Source of the DNA: Sphingomonas leidyi
GTDB lineage: Bacteria; Pseudomonadota; Alphaproteobacteria; Sphingomonadales; Sphingomonadaceae
Direction of reading: 5' to 3'
Length of the DNA: 64,000 nucleotides
NCBI RefSeq assembly: GCF_011761945.1
Contig: NZ_JAASQV010000007.1
Location: 62,001-126,000, forward strand
Of the stretch, positions 1 through 6,905 are shown piece after piece (the first letter of the stretch is position 1; each line of letters starts with the position of its first letter). The notes beneath the pieces are model-generated. The model ran no database searches. It saw nothing but the letters and a program-made list of their open reading frames with translations, and was not told the origin of the DNA. A program made the position numbers and the translations under genes.

Positions 1-78
1 CTCGGCGCGCTGCTCGGCGCGGCGGCCGGCGGCGCGGTAGGCTCGTCGGTCGAGAAGGGCGAGGCGCGCTGCCGCTAG
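1..78 (+). CDS. Glycine-zipper 2TM protein, 3' end only
   Basis: The window opens inside a reading frame whose last 25 residues read as LGALLGAAAGGAVG followed by a short basic Cys-containing tail ending in RCR. Alternating Gly/Ala spacing of this kind is the hallmark of the glycine-zipper 2TM family of small envelope proteins. The tail closely matches the C-terminus of the complete gene at 2062-2421 (TLLGAAAGAVAG, ending RRCR), so the two are paralogues about 2 kb apart on the same strand. The N-terminus lies outside the window. The family assignment is fairly secure; the cellular role is unknown. Confidence 0.75.
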   Translation, partial: LGALLGAAAGGAVGSSVEKGEARCR

Positions 79-98
79 TCCGAACGGACGGCCTTCAA

Positions 99-133
99 GC
101 CGGGCCCCGGATTCCCTAGATCAGGGGCCCGGC
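99..133 (+). promoter_or_regulatory. Perfect 10-bp inverted repeat before osmC-like gene
   Basis: GCCGGGCCCC (99-108) and GGGGCCCGGC (124-133) are exact reverse complements with a 15-nt loop. The hairpin ends four bases before the ribosome binding site of the OsmC gene. It has no T-tract, so it is not a classical intrinsic terminator. It could mark the end of the upstream gene or influence OsmC translation; that role is inferred. Confidence 0.4.
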
Positions 134-152
134 AAAGAGGGAGATGCATGCC

Positions 153-578
153 ATGACGACCCGTACCGCGACTGCCCGCTACGAAGGCTTCGGCAAGGAG
201 GGCAAGGGCCATATCACTACCCAGTCGGGCGTTCTGACCGACCAGTTCTATGGCTTCAACACGCGCTTCGCCGACGAGCCCGGCACCAATCCCGAGGAAC
301 TGGTCGCCGCCGCCCATGCCGGCTGCTTCACCATGGCGCTGAGCTTCGCCCTGGCCCGGGCCGGCTTCAGCGAAGGCTCGCTGGAAACGCGCGCCGCGGT
401 GAAGCTCGAGCAGGATGGCGACGGCTTCACCATCACCCGCTCGGACCTGACGCTCAGGGCCAGCGTCCCCGGCCTGGCCCAGGCGCAGTTCGAGGCACTG
501 GCCGCCGGTGCCCATGCCAATTGCCCGGTCTCCAAGCTGCTCAAGGCGGAGAGCAGCCTCGACGCGACCCTGCTCTGA
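153..578 (+). CDS. OsmC/Ohr family peroxiredoxin
   Basis: A 141-residue protein of the OsmC family, which reduces organic hydroperoxides (and in some members H2O2) in the cytoplasm with a redox cysteine pair. The two expected cysteines are C58 in the HAGCF motif and C124 in the HANCPVS motif. The conserved TNPEEL segment is at residues 45-50. Length is normal for OsmC. I chose the ATG at 153 because GAGGGAG (137-143) sits nine bases upstream; an in-frame ATG at 144 is too close to that site. It stands alone, with an inverted repeat upstream and a long gene-free region downstream. Confidence 0.9.
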   Translation: MTTRTATARYEGFGKEGKGHITTQSGVLTDQFYGFNTRFADEPGTNPEELVAAAHAGCFTMALSFALARAGFSEGSLETRAAVKLEQDGDGFTITRSDLTLRASVPGLAQAQFEALAAGAHANCPVSKLLKAESSLDATLL

Positions 579-805
579 TCGTCGCGCCGTTCCGGCGCTT
601 GCCCGGTGCCTGCAATGCAGGATTTCGCCTGCCTTGCCGGCGCCATGTGGGGCATGCGCCGGGCTGCGGACAGGTGCCTGAGTTGTCGAGCCGGGGCTAA
701 GACCTCGATTTCCTTCGCCACCCCCGCCTGCGGGGGAGTGGCGGGCTCCGCTGAATGTGCCCCGACCCGGGTTCCGAACCTCGGCCGGGCGGCGCCGCGC
801 AACGC

Positions 806-835
806 AAAAGGGGCCCGGCATCGCTGCCAGGCCCC
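806..835 (-). terminator. Intrinsic terminator of the minus-strand RNA candidate
   Basis: On the minus strand GGGGCCTGGCA (835-825) pairs with TGCCGGGCCCC (820-810) around a four-base loop, with one G-T pair, and is followed directly by TTTT (809-806). No minus-strand protein gene ends just before it, which is why it supports a non-coding transcript. Confidence 0.6.
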
Positions 836-1450
836 GTGTCGCCGGACTGCTGCCGTGGATCCGGACGGATCGTCGGCATGGTTTCGGCGGCATCCTCGGC
901 TCGCGCCGGCAAGGGCATGCGAACCTCGGGTCGGTCGTCGAGGCTGGCCGTTGTCCACTCACCCCGAAGGGGAGTTGCGGTTACCAGCCTCGGCGGCCCG
1001 CTTCGTCTCTTCGGCCGGGGGCCGGAAATCGGAAGCCTTGCTGGATGCTTCTCTCCGCTCGATCCCTCCAGGTCCTTCCGCATCGCTTGCGCAGCGCGTC
1101 CGGCTGGCCAATCTCCCGGCGGGCCGTTCCTTCGCTCCCGAAACCGGGCGCTTGCGCACCCCTTTCCGCGAACCAGGGTTCCGACCCCTTTCCGCTTCGT
1201 CCTTCCACCTCGGGCGATGCTTGCGCAGCACCCTCCGCTTCCGGCCGAACCATGCTCCGGCGTCCCTCGAAACCTCGGCAGCGCCTGGGCGGCACTTCGG
1301 CTTCGCAACTTCCGGGGCCTCGCATCCCCGAACCATCTCCGAATGCGGTTTCCCGAAGGCACCTGCACCGTTTCCGGCCCGTGTAAACCTCTGATCTTGC
1401 TTTGGTTTCCCGCCGCCGGACCGTTCCGTCTACAGTCATGATGGTGTCAT
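806..1450 (-). ncRNA. Candidate large structured non-coding RNA with intrinsic terminator
   Basis: The 940-bp space between 579 and 1518 has no convincing protein gene: frames are open on both strands but read as Arg/Pro/Ala-rich nonsense. On the minus strand it folds well by eye. Three GCAA-capped (GNRA) hairpins share the word TGCGCAAGC; their loops lie near 1222, 1153 and 1088, so they are 65-69 nt apart. A UUCG-capped hairpin (957-975) has seven pairs and one bulge. It is enclosed by an exact 8-bp helix (984-991 with 940-947). An 11-bp stem with one G-T pair (835-810) followed by TTTT ends the unit. On the plus strand these loops would be unremarkable and no T-tract follows the stem, so minus-strand transcription fits best. 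The 5' end is approximate. The sequence hallmarks of RNase P RNA, tmRNA and SRP RNA were not found. An alternative is a fast-evolving gene I fail to recognise. Confidence 0.45.
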
Positions 1451-1500
1451 CGAACCCGAGTCGCGCAAAGCGCGAAATACCCCTGCAGACTTGTGAAGAC

Positions 1501-1518
1501 TGTGGATAACGTGGACAA
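1501..1518 (-). promoter_or_regulatory. Tandem DnaA-box-like 9-mers
   Basis: Read on the minus strand, TTGTCCACG (1518-1510) is followed without a gap by TTATCCACA (1509-1501). The second is an exact match to the consensus DnaA box; the first has two mismatches. They begin directly after the stop codon of the cupin gene and lie upstream of the structured RNA candidate. Two boxes are too few to claim a replication origin. A regulatory site or chance are both possible. Confidence 0.35.
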
Positions 1519-1956
1519 CTAGGCAATATTATTGCGCGGGGACCAATTGGGAGGCGCCAATTCGAACCCGGCGAAATCGAAGCCGGGAACGACGATGCAG
1601 CTCACCAGCGCCCATCCGTGCGGCGCCTCGGTCGCCTGCCAGCGATTCGCCGGGACCAGGCACTGGGGCGCATAGCCGGCGGTCACGTCGCCGCCAAGCC
1701 GGGTCGTCGCCGGATCGCGGTCCGCCGCGTCGGCGACGTGGAGCGCGAGCGGGCTGCCGGCGTGCCAGAGCCACCATTCGTCGGCATCCACCCGGTGCCA
1801 GTGCGAGCGCTGGCCCCGCTCGAGCAGGAAATGGATCGCGGTGCCCCCGGCCCGCCCGTCCGCGCCCGGCGCCGCTCGCCAGGTCTCGCGATACCAGCCG
1901 CCTTCGGGATGGGGCACCAGTTGCAGCCGCTCGATGATCGCCCGCGCTTCGTCCAT
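1519..1956 (-). CDS. Cupin_5 (DUF985) family protein
   Basis: A 145-residue cytoplasmic protein of the cupin_5/DUF985 family, a single beta-barrel fold related to RmlC and to yeast YML079w. The characteristic N-terminal LVPHPEGGWYRETW and the central HWHRVDADEWW region are present; the histidines and glutamate there would line the barrel. Enzymatic activity is not established for most of this family, so no substrate is proposed. The start is the ATG at 1956; no other start gives a complete first strand. It is divergent from the glycine-zipper gene at 2062. Confidence 0.88.
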   Translation of the reverse strand: MDEARAIIERLQLVPHPEGGWYRETWRAAPGADGRAGGTAIHFLLERGQRSHWHRVDADEWWLWHAGSPLALHVADAADRDPATTRLGGDVTAGYAPQCLVPANRWQATEAPHGWALVSCIVVPGFDFAGFELAPPNWSPRNNIA

Positions 1957-2061
1957 TTTCCTTCCCTCCGATGAACGATATGTTGTCTTCCGTTCATGAA
2001 ACTAGTTCGGAACCGAAACGTTAGGTTCCCGGTTTGCCCCAAAGTGCATCAGGAGTGTAAC

Positions 2062-2421
2062 ATGCGGAAATTCATTCTCGCGCTCGGCGCGATCGCCGTG
2101 GCCGTGCCGTCCGTCGCGGTGGTTCCGGTCGCGGCCAACGCCGCCGCCATCGCCAAGGCCGGCGTCGACGGCAACTGGTCGCAGGATCGCCGCGATCGCA
2201 AGCGCTATGCCTATCGCGAGTGGCGCGGGCGTGACGGCCGCAGCTATTGCCGCAAGCCCGACGGCACCACCGGCCTGGTGGTCGGCGGCGTGGCCGGCGC
2301 GCTGGTCGGCCGCACGATCGACACGCGCGGCGACCGCACCGTCGGCACGCTGCTCGGTGCCGCGGCCGGCGCGGTGGCGGGCCGCGAGATCGAGCGCAGC
2401 GGCAAGCGCCGCTGCCGCTGA
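2062..2421 (+). CDS. Glycine-zipper 2TM domain protein
   Basis: A 119-residue exported protein. The N-terminal 27 residues are a signal peptide (MRKFILALGA core, ending near AANAAA). A basic, aromatic central segment follows (DRRDRKRYAYREW). The C-terminal half is a glycine zipper made of GLVVGGVAGALVG and TLLGAAAGAVAG, two short hydrophobic helices that insert in or lie against an envelope membrane. The ATG at 2062 is preferred over an in-frame ATG at 1996 because AGGAG at 2051-2055 is correctly spaced and the signal peptide begins there. A strong terminator follows. It is a paralogue of the truncated gene at 1-78. Confidence 0.85.
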   Translation: MRKFILALGAIAVAVPSVAVVPVAANAAAIAKAGVDGNWSQDRRDRKRYAYREWRGRDGRSYCRKPDGTTGLVVGGVAGALVGRTIDTRGDRTVGTLLGAAAGAVAGREIERSGKRRCR

Positions 2422-2441
2422 TCCCCTGCCGGCAACAGGAA

Positions 2442-2478
2442 ACGGTTCGCCCGGAGAACGCGCCGGGCGAACCGTTTT
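2442..2478 (+). terminator. Intrinsic terminator after glycine-zipper gene
   Basis: ACGGTTCGCCCGG (2442-2454) and CCGGGCGAACCGT (2463-2475) form a perfect 13-bp stem with an eight-base loop, running into TTTT. It lies 20 bases after the stop codon at 2421, and it separates that gene from the glycosyltransferase. Confidence 0.85.
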
Positions 2479-2524
2479 CGCATGGCGAGCGGCCCATTAA
2501 CCCTTGCCGGCTATAGGCGGGAAC

Positions 2525-3703
2525 ATGCTCCGCGTGCTCGTCCTCTCGACGCTCTTCCCCGATGCGTCGCGCCCCAATTTCGGCATCTTCGTCGAGCGCC
2601 AGACCCGGGCGCTGGCGGAACGGGAGGATGCGGAAGTGCGTGTCGTCGCCCCGCTCGGCCTGCCGCCCTGGCCGCTGGCACGGCTTTCCCGCTACGCCCG
2701 TCTCGCCGCCCTGCCGGAGCGCGAGACCTGGAATGGACTGACCGTCCACCGCCCCCGCTTCCGCAACCTGCCGGGCACCGGCGGCCGCTTCCATGCCCGG
2801 GCCCTCGCCGCCGCGCTCGCCCCGCTGCTCCGCGCCATCCACAGGGAGTTCCCGTTCGACGTGATCTCCGCCGAGTTCTTCTTCCCCGACGGCCCCGCCG
2901 CGGTCCTGCTCGGCGAGCGCATCGGCGTGCCCGTGTCGATCAAGGCGCGCGGCTCCGACATCCATGACTGGGGCCGGCGCAAGACCATCGGGCCACAAGT
3001 GATCGCCGCCGGCCGGAGGGCGGACGGCGTGCTCTCGGTGAGCGATGCGCTGCGCGCCGACATGATCGCCATGGGCATTCCGGGCGAGAAGATCGAGACG
3101 ATCGCCACCGGCGTCGACCTGGCCCGCTTCGCGCCCCGCGACCGTGCCGCCGCCAAGGCGGAGCTCGGCATCGACGGGCCGCTCGTCCTCTCGGTCGGCG
3201 CGCTGATTCCGATCAAGGGGCACGATATCGTCATTGACGCTGTCTCGACGCTTCCCGGCGTCACGCTGTGGATCGCCGGAGAAGGCCCCGATCGCAAGCG
3301 GCTCGAGGCGCGGATCGAGCAGCTCGGCCTGGGCGACCGCGTGCGGCTGCTCGGCTCGATCCCTCCCGATCGCGTCGCCGCCGCGCTCGCCGCCGCCGAT
3401 GCGATGGCGCTTGCCTCGGAACGCGAGGGCCTCGCCAATGCATGGCTCGAGGCGCTGGCGAGCGGCACCCCGATCGTCGTCCCCGATGTGGGGGGGGCCC
3501 GCCAGGTGGTCACGGCGCCGGCGGCCGGCAGCATCGTTCCGCGCGCCCCCGCCGCCTTTGCCGAAGCCCTGGGCGCGCTGATCGCGGCGCCGCCCGCTCC
3601 GGCCGACACCCGCGCCGTCGCCGCGCCGTTCACCTGGGCCGCCAACAGCACCCGCCTCCACGCGTTTCTCCAGCGCCTCGTCGATCGCCGCCACGGCACC
3701 TGA
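2525..3703 (+). CDS. GT4-type glycosyltransferase
   Basis: A 392-residue cytoplasmic GT-B glycosyltransferase of family 4, which transfers a sugar from a nucleotide donor to a glycan or lipid acceptor. The N-terminal domain starts MLRVLVLSTLFPDASRPNFG, typical of these enzymes. The C-terminal domain has LSVGALIPIKGHD, the GEGPDRKRLE loop, and the SEREGLANAWLEALASG nucleotide-sugar signature (E-x7-E type). The ATG at 2525 begins exactly at the first beta-strand; an in-frame start at 2504 adds seven unlikely residues. No exopolysaccharide cluster surrounds it, so the acceptor cannot be named. Confidence 0.88.
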   Translation: MLRVLVLSTLFPDASRPNFGIFVERQTRALAEREDAEVRVVAPLGLPPWPLARLSRYARLAALPERETWNGLTVHRPRFRNLPGTGGRFHARALAAALAPLLRAIHREFPFDVISAEFFFPDGPAAVLLGERIGVPVSIKARGSDIHDWGRRKTIGPQVIAAGRRADGVLSVSDALRADMIAMGIPGEKIETIATGVDLARFAPRDRAAAKAELGIDGPLVLSVGALIPIKGHDIVIDAVSTLPGVTLWIAGEGPDRKRLEARIEQLGLGDRVRLLGSIPPDRVAAALAAADAMALASEREGLANAWLEALASGTPIVVPDVGGARQVVTAPAAGSIVPRAPAAFAEALGALIAAPPAPADTRAVAAPFTWAANSTRLHAFLQRLVDRRHGT

Positions 3704-3762
3704 GGGAACCGCTTCGCCCCGCCCGCCGTTCGTGCCCGGGGCGTAACGGAGAGAGATGGACG

Positions 3763-3918
3763 ATGGACCCTTTTCGCAACCTGCCCGAGCGGCCCGCCGA
3801 AGCGCCGCCGCTCGTCTACTACATCCTGCCCCAGGCGGAGCAGCCGCCCGAGACGCCGATCGGCCCGGGCGACCTGGAGATAGAGTTCGAACCCGATTGG
3901 GAAGCGGAAGAGGAGTGA
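3763..3918 (+). CDS. Small acidic protein of unknown function (51 aa)
   Basis: A short frame that begins MDPFRNLPERPAEAPPLVYY and ends in a strongly acidic tail (EFEPDWEAEEE). It follows the glycosyltransferase by 59 bases, with GGAGAGAG at 3748-3755 upstream. The composition is proline- and glutamate-rich, without a signal peptide or membrane segment. An overlapping ATG at 3756 opens a different frame that reads as Arg/Ala-rich noise. I do not recognise the family; the clean composition and ribosome binding site favour a real gene. Confidence 0.55.
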   Translation: MDPFRNLPERPAEAPPLVYYILPQAEQPPETPIGPGDLEIEFEPDWEAEEE

Positions 3919-3995
3919 TCCTTTTCCGCGTTGACTAGGCGGCGTCGGTCCGTGACATTCATGACAGTGAAGTTACCAGCGGTGGAGACCGAGTG

Positions 3996-4589
3996 ATGGC
4001 GGGCAAGAAGGACAAGCGGGCCGGCGATACCAAGCCCGAGAAGAAGGGCTTTCTTCCCAAGAGCATCGCCGGGATGAAACTGCCCAAGGAACTGCGCAGG
4101 CAGCTTGACGCGCTGGCCAAGCATCCGGTGGTGAACGATCTGCTCGCCGCGGGCCTGGTCGCGCTGGCCGCCAAGCTCAAGCCCAGCGAGAAGGCCGAGG
4201 AAGCGGCCGCTCCCGCTTCCCCGCCCGCCCCGACGCCCGCATCGGCCCCTGCCGCGGCCAAGCCGGTGGCGAAGCGCACGCGCACCGTCGCCGCGAAGCC
4301 GGCCGCCAAGGCACCGTCGAAGCGTGCGGCCAAGCCCGCATCCGCGGCCAAGACGCCCGCGACGCCGGCCGCCGCCAAGGCGCCCGCAACCAAGGCCGAG
4401 GCCAAGCCGGCGGCGCCCAAGACCGCGGCAAAGCCCAAGGCGGCTCCAGCCAAGCCGGCCCCCGCGACCATATCGGCACCCAAGCCGGCACCGAAACCGC
4501 GCAAGGCCGCGGCGGCCAAGGCGCCCGCCACCACGCCGCGCGCCACCACGCGCCGCGCCAAGACGACGCCGCCCAAGACGACGCGCTGA
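3996..4589 (+). CDS. Lys/Ala/Pro-rich basic protein, histone H1-like tail
   Basis: A 197-residue protein in two parts. The first 70 residues form an ordinary short domain (KGFLPKSIAGMKLPKELRRQ, then a hydrophobic helix around NDLLAAGLVALAAKL). The remaining 125 residues are almost entirely A, K, P, T and R in irregular repeats such as AAKPAAKAPSKRAAKPA. Such tails resemble bacterial histone H1-like proteins and bind nucleic acid non-specifically; a DNA-binding role is inferred. The ATG at 3996 is chosen over the GTG at 3993 for its spacing from GGAG at 3984. Length of the tail is likely to vary between strains. Confidence 0.75.
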   Translation: MAGKKDKRAGDTKPEKKGFLPKSIAGMKLPKELRRQLDALAKHPVVNDLLAAGLVALAAKLKPSEKAEEAAAPASPPAPTPASAPAAAKPVAKRTRTVAAKPAAKAPSKRAAKPASAAKTPATPAAAKAPATKAEAKPAAPKTAAKPKAAPAKPAPATISAPKPAPKPRKAAAAKAPATTPRATTRRAKTTPPKTTR

Positions 4590-4630
4590 TCCTCTGCTAG
4601 GCACGCCGCCGAACCAGAGGGGGAGTATCG

Positions 4631-5257
4631 ATGAAAGACAAACCGCACGCCGAGGGGCCGGCGCACGGTCTCGAGCGCATGGCGTTCTTTTCCGACGCGG
4701 TGTTCGCGATCGCGATCACGTTGCTGGTGATCGAGATCCATGTGCCGCACATCACCGCACCCTATACCGATGCCGCGTTCCTCGAGGCGCTGAACAAGCT
4801 GATCCCCAATTTCATCGGCTTCTTCGTCTCGTTCTTCGCGATCGGCGCCTTCTGGGCCGGGCATCACCGCGCCTTCGATTGCGCCCGCCAGTGGAGCCCG
4901 GTGCTGTTCGCACCCAATCTGCTCCTGCTCAGCACGATCGCGGCGATGCCCTTCTTCACTGCCTTCACGGCGGAGTATTTCGGCCACCGCGTGCCGACGG
5001 CCTTCTATTGCGGCTGGATGGTGCTGATCTCGATCTTCAATATCATCGTCCAGCGCATCCTCACCGCGCCGCCGGTGGTGGGCGAGCATGTGTCGGAGCA
5101 GCACCGCAGGATGATCCGCCAGCGCGGGCTGGCGGCGTTCCTCGGCTCGGTCACTGCCTTCGTCGTCAGCCTTGTCGTGCCGTTCCTCGGCCAGGTCGCG
5201 CTGATCTCCATTCCCTTCTGGCGCCAGCTGCTGATGCGCATCTCTCCGGCGCGCTAG
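4631..5257 (+). CDS. TMEM175/DUF1211 family potassium channel-like protein
   Basis: A 208-residue integral inner-membrane protein. The family signature R-x3-FSDAVFAIAITLLV is at residues 16-33, where the FSD motif in the first helix lines the pore in known TMEM175 proteins. About six hydrophobic segments are visible, including FIGFFVSFFAIGAFW followed by a conserved GHH. Bacterial members conduct potassium with weak selectivity; whether this one does is inferred. GAGGGGGAG at 4616-4624 is a strong ribosome binding site. It is the last plus-strand gene before the convergent DUF3089 gene. Confidence 0.9.
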   Translation: MKDKPHAEGPAHGLERMAFFSDAVFAIAITLLVIEIHVPHITAPYTDAAFLEALNKLIPNFIGFFVSFFAIGAFWAGHHRAFDCARQWSPVLFAPNLLLLSTIAAMPFFTAFTAEYFGHRVPTAFYCGWMVLISIFNIIVQRILTAPPVVGEHVSEQHRRMIRQRGLAAFLGSVTAFVVSLVVPFLGQVALISIPFWRQLLMRISPAR

Positions 5258-5290
5258 GTTGGAAATCCAAACAAGTATCTGATTTTATGC

Positions 5291-5318
5291 CGTCATCCCC
5301 GCGCAGGCGGGGATGACG
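5291..5318. repeat. Intergenic palindrome, CGTCATCCCCGC family
   Basis: CGTCATCCCCGC, a four-base loop GCAG, and GCGGGGATGACG make a perfect 12-bp palindrome between two convergent genes. A second copy with identical arms but loop CTTC is at 28048-28075. Similar palindromes are common between genes in sphingomonads. Confidence 0.85.
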
Positions 5319-5339
5319 ATGAAAGAACCTAGGCCGCGC

Positions 5340-6461
5340 CTAGCGCTTCTTCGCCCAGGCGCGATACTGGCGCGCGGTCAGGTCGACCAGGTCGCCCTGC
5401 GCCAGGTTCATGTCGATCAGGTGCAGGCCCCAGTCCTTCAGGATCGCGTTGCCCACCTTCACGTCGCCGGGAATGGTGTCGGTGCGCGCATCCGCCGGAT
5501 CCGCGTTTACCGTCACCGCGAGATAGTTGAAGCCGTCCCTGTCGACGCACTCGGTGGAGATCAGCCCCGGCACGCTGACAAAGGGCGTGGCGACGGGCGC
5601 GCCGTCCTTGCTCCAGGCCTCGGCCGGGCCCGGGATCAGCATGTTGCCCCCGGCATTGAGATAGGCATGCGCCACGGCCCTGCCGCCGCCCAGCGCCGCC
5701 GGGTTGGTGCAGCCCGCCTCGACGCCGGGCCTGTCGCCCCTGGCGAAGCGGCTGCCAGCCGGCGGCGGCGAGTCGGCGCGGAAGCTCGCATAGGTGATCA
5801 CGCATCCGGCCTGATCGGCGCTGCGGCACAGCGGGATCGTCGGGAATATGCCGCCCACGTCCTTGCCGATCGGGACCGGTACCGAGCTGCCGATCAGCAT
5901 CGCCGAGACCAGCTGCTTCTGCGCGGGCTTGCCGTCGATTTCGCGGGCGACGAGCTGGGTGAGGATCAGCGAGCCCTGGCTGTGCCCGATCAGCACCACG
6001 CCGCGCCCCTTGTTGTCATGGGCCATATAGTCGTCCCAGGCCGCCTTCACGTCGCGATACGCCATGTCGCGGTCGATCGCCGGCGCGCCGCCGCCCATGA
6101 GGCTCCTGAGCGCGGTGAGCGTGACCTGGCGATAGACCGGCGCGAACACCCGGCAATTGGCGCCGAACCGCGCCACCTGGAACTGGGCGACGCGCTTCTC
6201 CTCGGGGCCCGGGATCATGTCGCTATTGGGCGTCGGGTCGAGCGAGATGGTAGGATAGACGTAGAAACAATCGAACTGGGGCGCACGCGCAGCCTTGAAC
6301 GGCTCGACGCGGCGCGCACCGTCGGCGGCGACCACCGTGGTGGAGAGGTCCGCTGCACACGCATCCTGCCGGCCGGGCCGGCAGAGCCAGTTGGCGGAAT
6401 TGCGATAGTCCGGCGTGTCCGACCCAGCGGCCATGGCCAGCGCGAGCGCGAGAATCATCAT
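5340..6461 (-). CDS. DUF3089 family secreted lipase/esterase-like protein
   Basis: A 373-residue alpha/beta-hydrolase-fold protein of the DUF3089 family. A short signal peptide (MMILALALAMAAGS) leads into the mature protein, so it is probably periplasmic. The nucleophile serine is in GHSQGS, and the family marker FDCFYVYPTISLD is near residue 70. Paired cysteines are present. The substrate is unknown. The ATG at 6461 was chosen over a much longer in-frame extension because AGGGAGAG lies just upstream and the signal peptide begins there. It is transcribed convergently with the TMEM175 gene. Confidence 0.82.
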   Translation of the reverse strand: MMILALALAMAAGSDTPDYRNSANWLCRPGRQDACAADLSTTVVAADGARRVEPFKAARAPQFDCFYVYPTISLDPTPNSDMIPGPEEKRVAQFQVARFGANCRVFAPVYRQVTLTALRSLMGGGAPAIDRDMAYRDVKAAWDDYMAHDNKGRGVVLIGHSQGSLILTQLVAREIDGKPAQKQLVSAMLIGSSVPVPIGKDVGGIFPTIPLCRSADQAGCVITYASFRADSPPPAGSRFARGDRPGVEAGCTNPAALGGGRAVAHAYLNAGGNMLIPGPAEAWSKDGAPVATPFVSVPGLISTECVDRDGFNYLAVTVNADPADARTDTIPGDVKVGNAILKDWGLHLIDMNLAQGDLVDLTARQYRAWAKKR

Positions 6462-6529
6462 GCTGCCTCTCCCTTTCCGGGCAGCATACCCAATGTTCGA
6501 GCGATGCGGAAAGCCTCCCCTCCGGGAAA

Positions 6530-6901
6530 CTAGTCCAGCGGGTAGAGCGCCCCGGCGATCCAGCGCAGTTCGGCGCGCAGCACGCCCCAGGCACGGGCCG
6601 CGGCGCGGCTGTCCATCGCCTCGATGCCGATGCCCCTGGCGCCCAGCGCCTCGGCCAATGCCCGCGGCGGGCGCACCAAAGTCCTGCCGGTGCCGAGCAG
6701 CAGGAATTCGGGCCGGGGCTCCAGGCCCAGCAGGGGCGCGAGATCGGCCTCGGTCAATTCGGCGATCGGCGGCGGCGCCCATCCATCGGCGCGCTCGGGC
6801 GTGATGAGCAGCCCTTCATAGACGCCCTCGTCGACGCGAAAGCCGCGCCCGGAGAAGCCGGAGATGACCGGCCCCTCCGCGCTGGCGCGCTTCACTTCCA
6901 T
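6530..6901 (-). CDS. Mth938-like (DUF498/NDUFAF3) domain protein
   Basis: A 123-residue protein of the Mth938/DUF498 family. The core runs from ISGFSGRGFRVDEGVYEGLLITP to EFLLLGTGRTLVRPP. Homologues include the mitochondrial complex I assembly factor NDUFAF3, but the function of the bacterial proteins is not defined. The gene lies four bases after secF, the last gene of the yajC-secD-secF operon, an order often kept in alphaproteobacteria and consistent with a link to membrane-protein assembly. Confidence 0.88.
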   Translation of the reverse strand: MEVKRASAEGPVISGFSGRGFRVDEGVYEGLLITPERADGWAPPPIAELTEADLAPLLGLEPRPEFLLLGTGRTLVRPPRALAEALGARGIGIEAMDSRAAARAWGVLRAELRWIAGALYPLD

Positions 6902-6905
6902 CGGC

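Noticed and set aside
606..1394. Several overlapping open frames in the gap after OsmC
   Set aside because: None has a ribosome binding site, a domain or protein-like composition; the minus-strand structure and terminator explain the region better.
806..1450. RNase P RNA, tmRNA or SRP RNA
   Set aside because: The conserved P4 words of RNase P (GAGGAAAGTCC), a tmRNA tag or tRNA-like domain, and the SRP GGAAG/GNAR helix were not found in the expected arrangement.
1501..1518. Chromosomal replication origin
   Set aside because: Only two boxes, no AT-rich unwinding region, and no origin-linked genes such as dnaA or hemE in the window.
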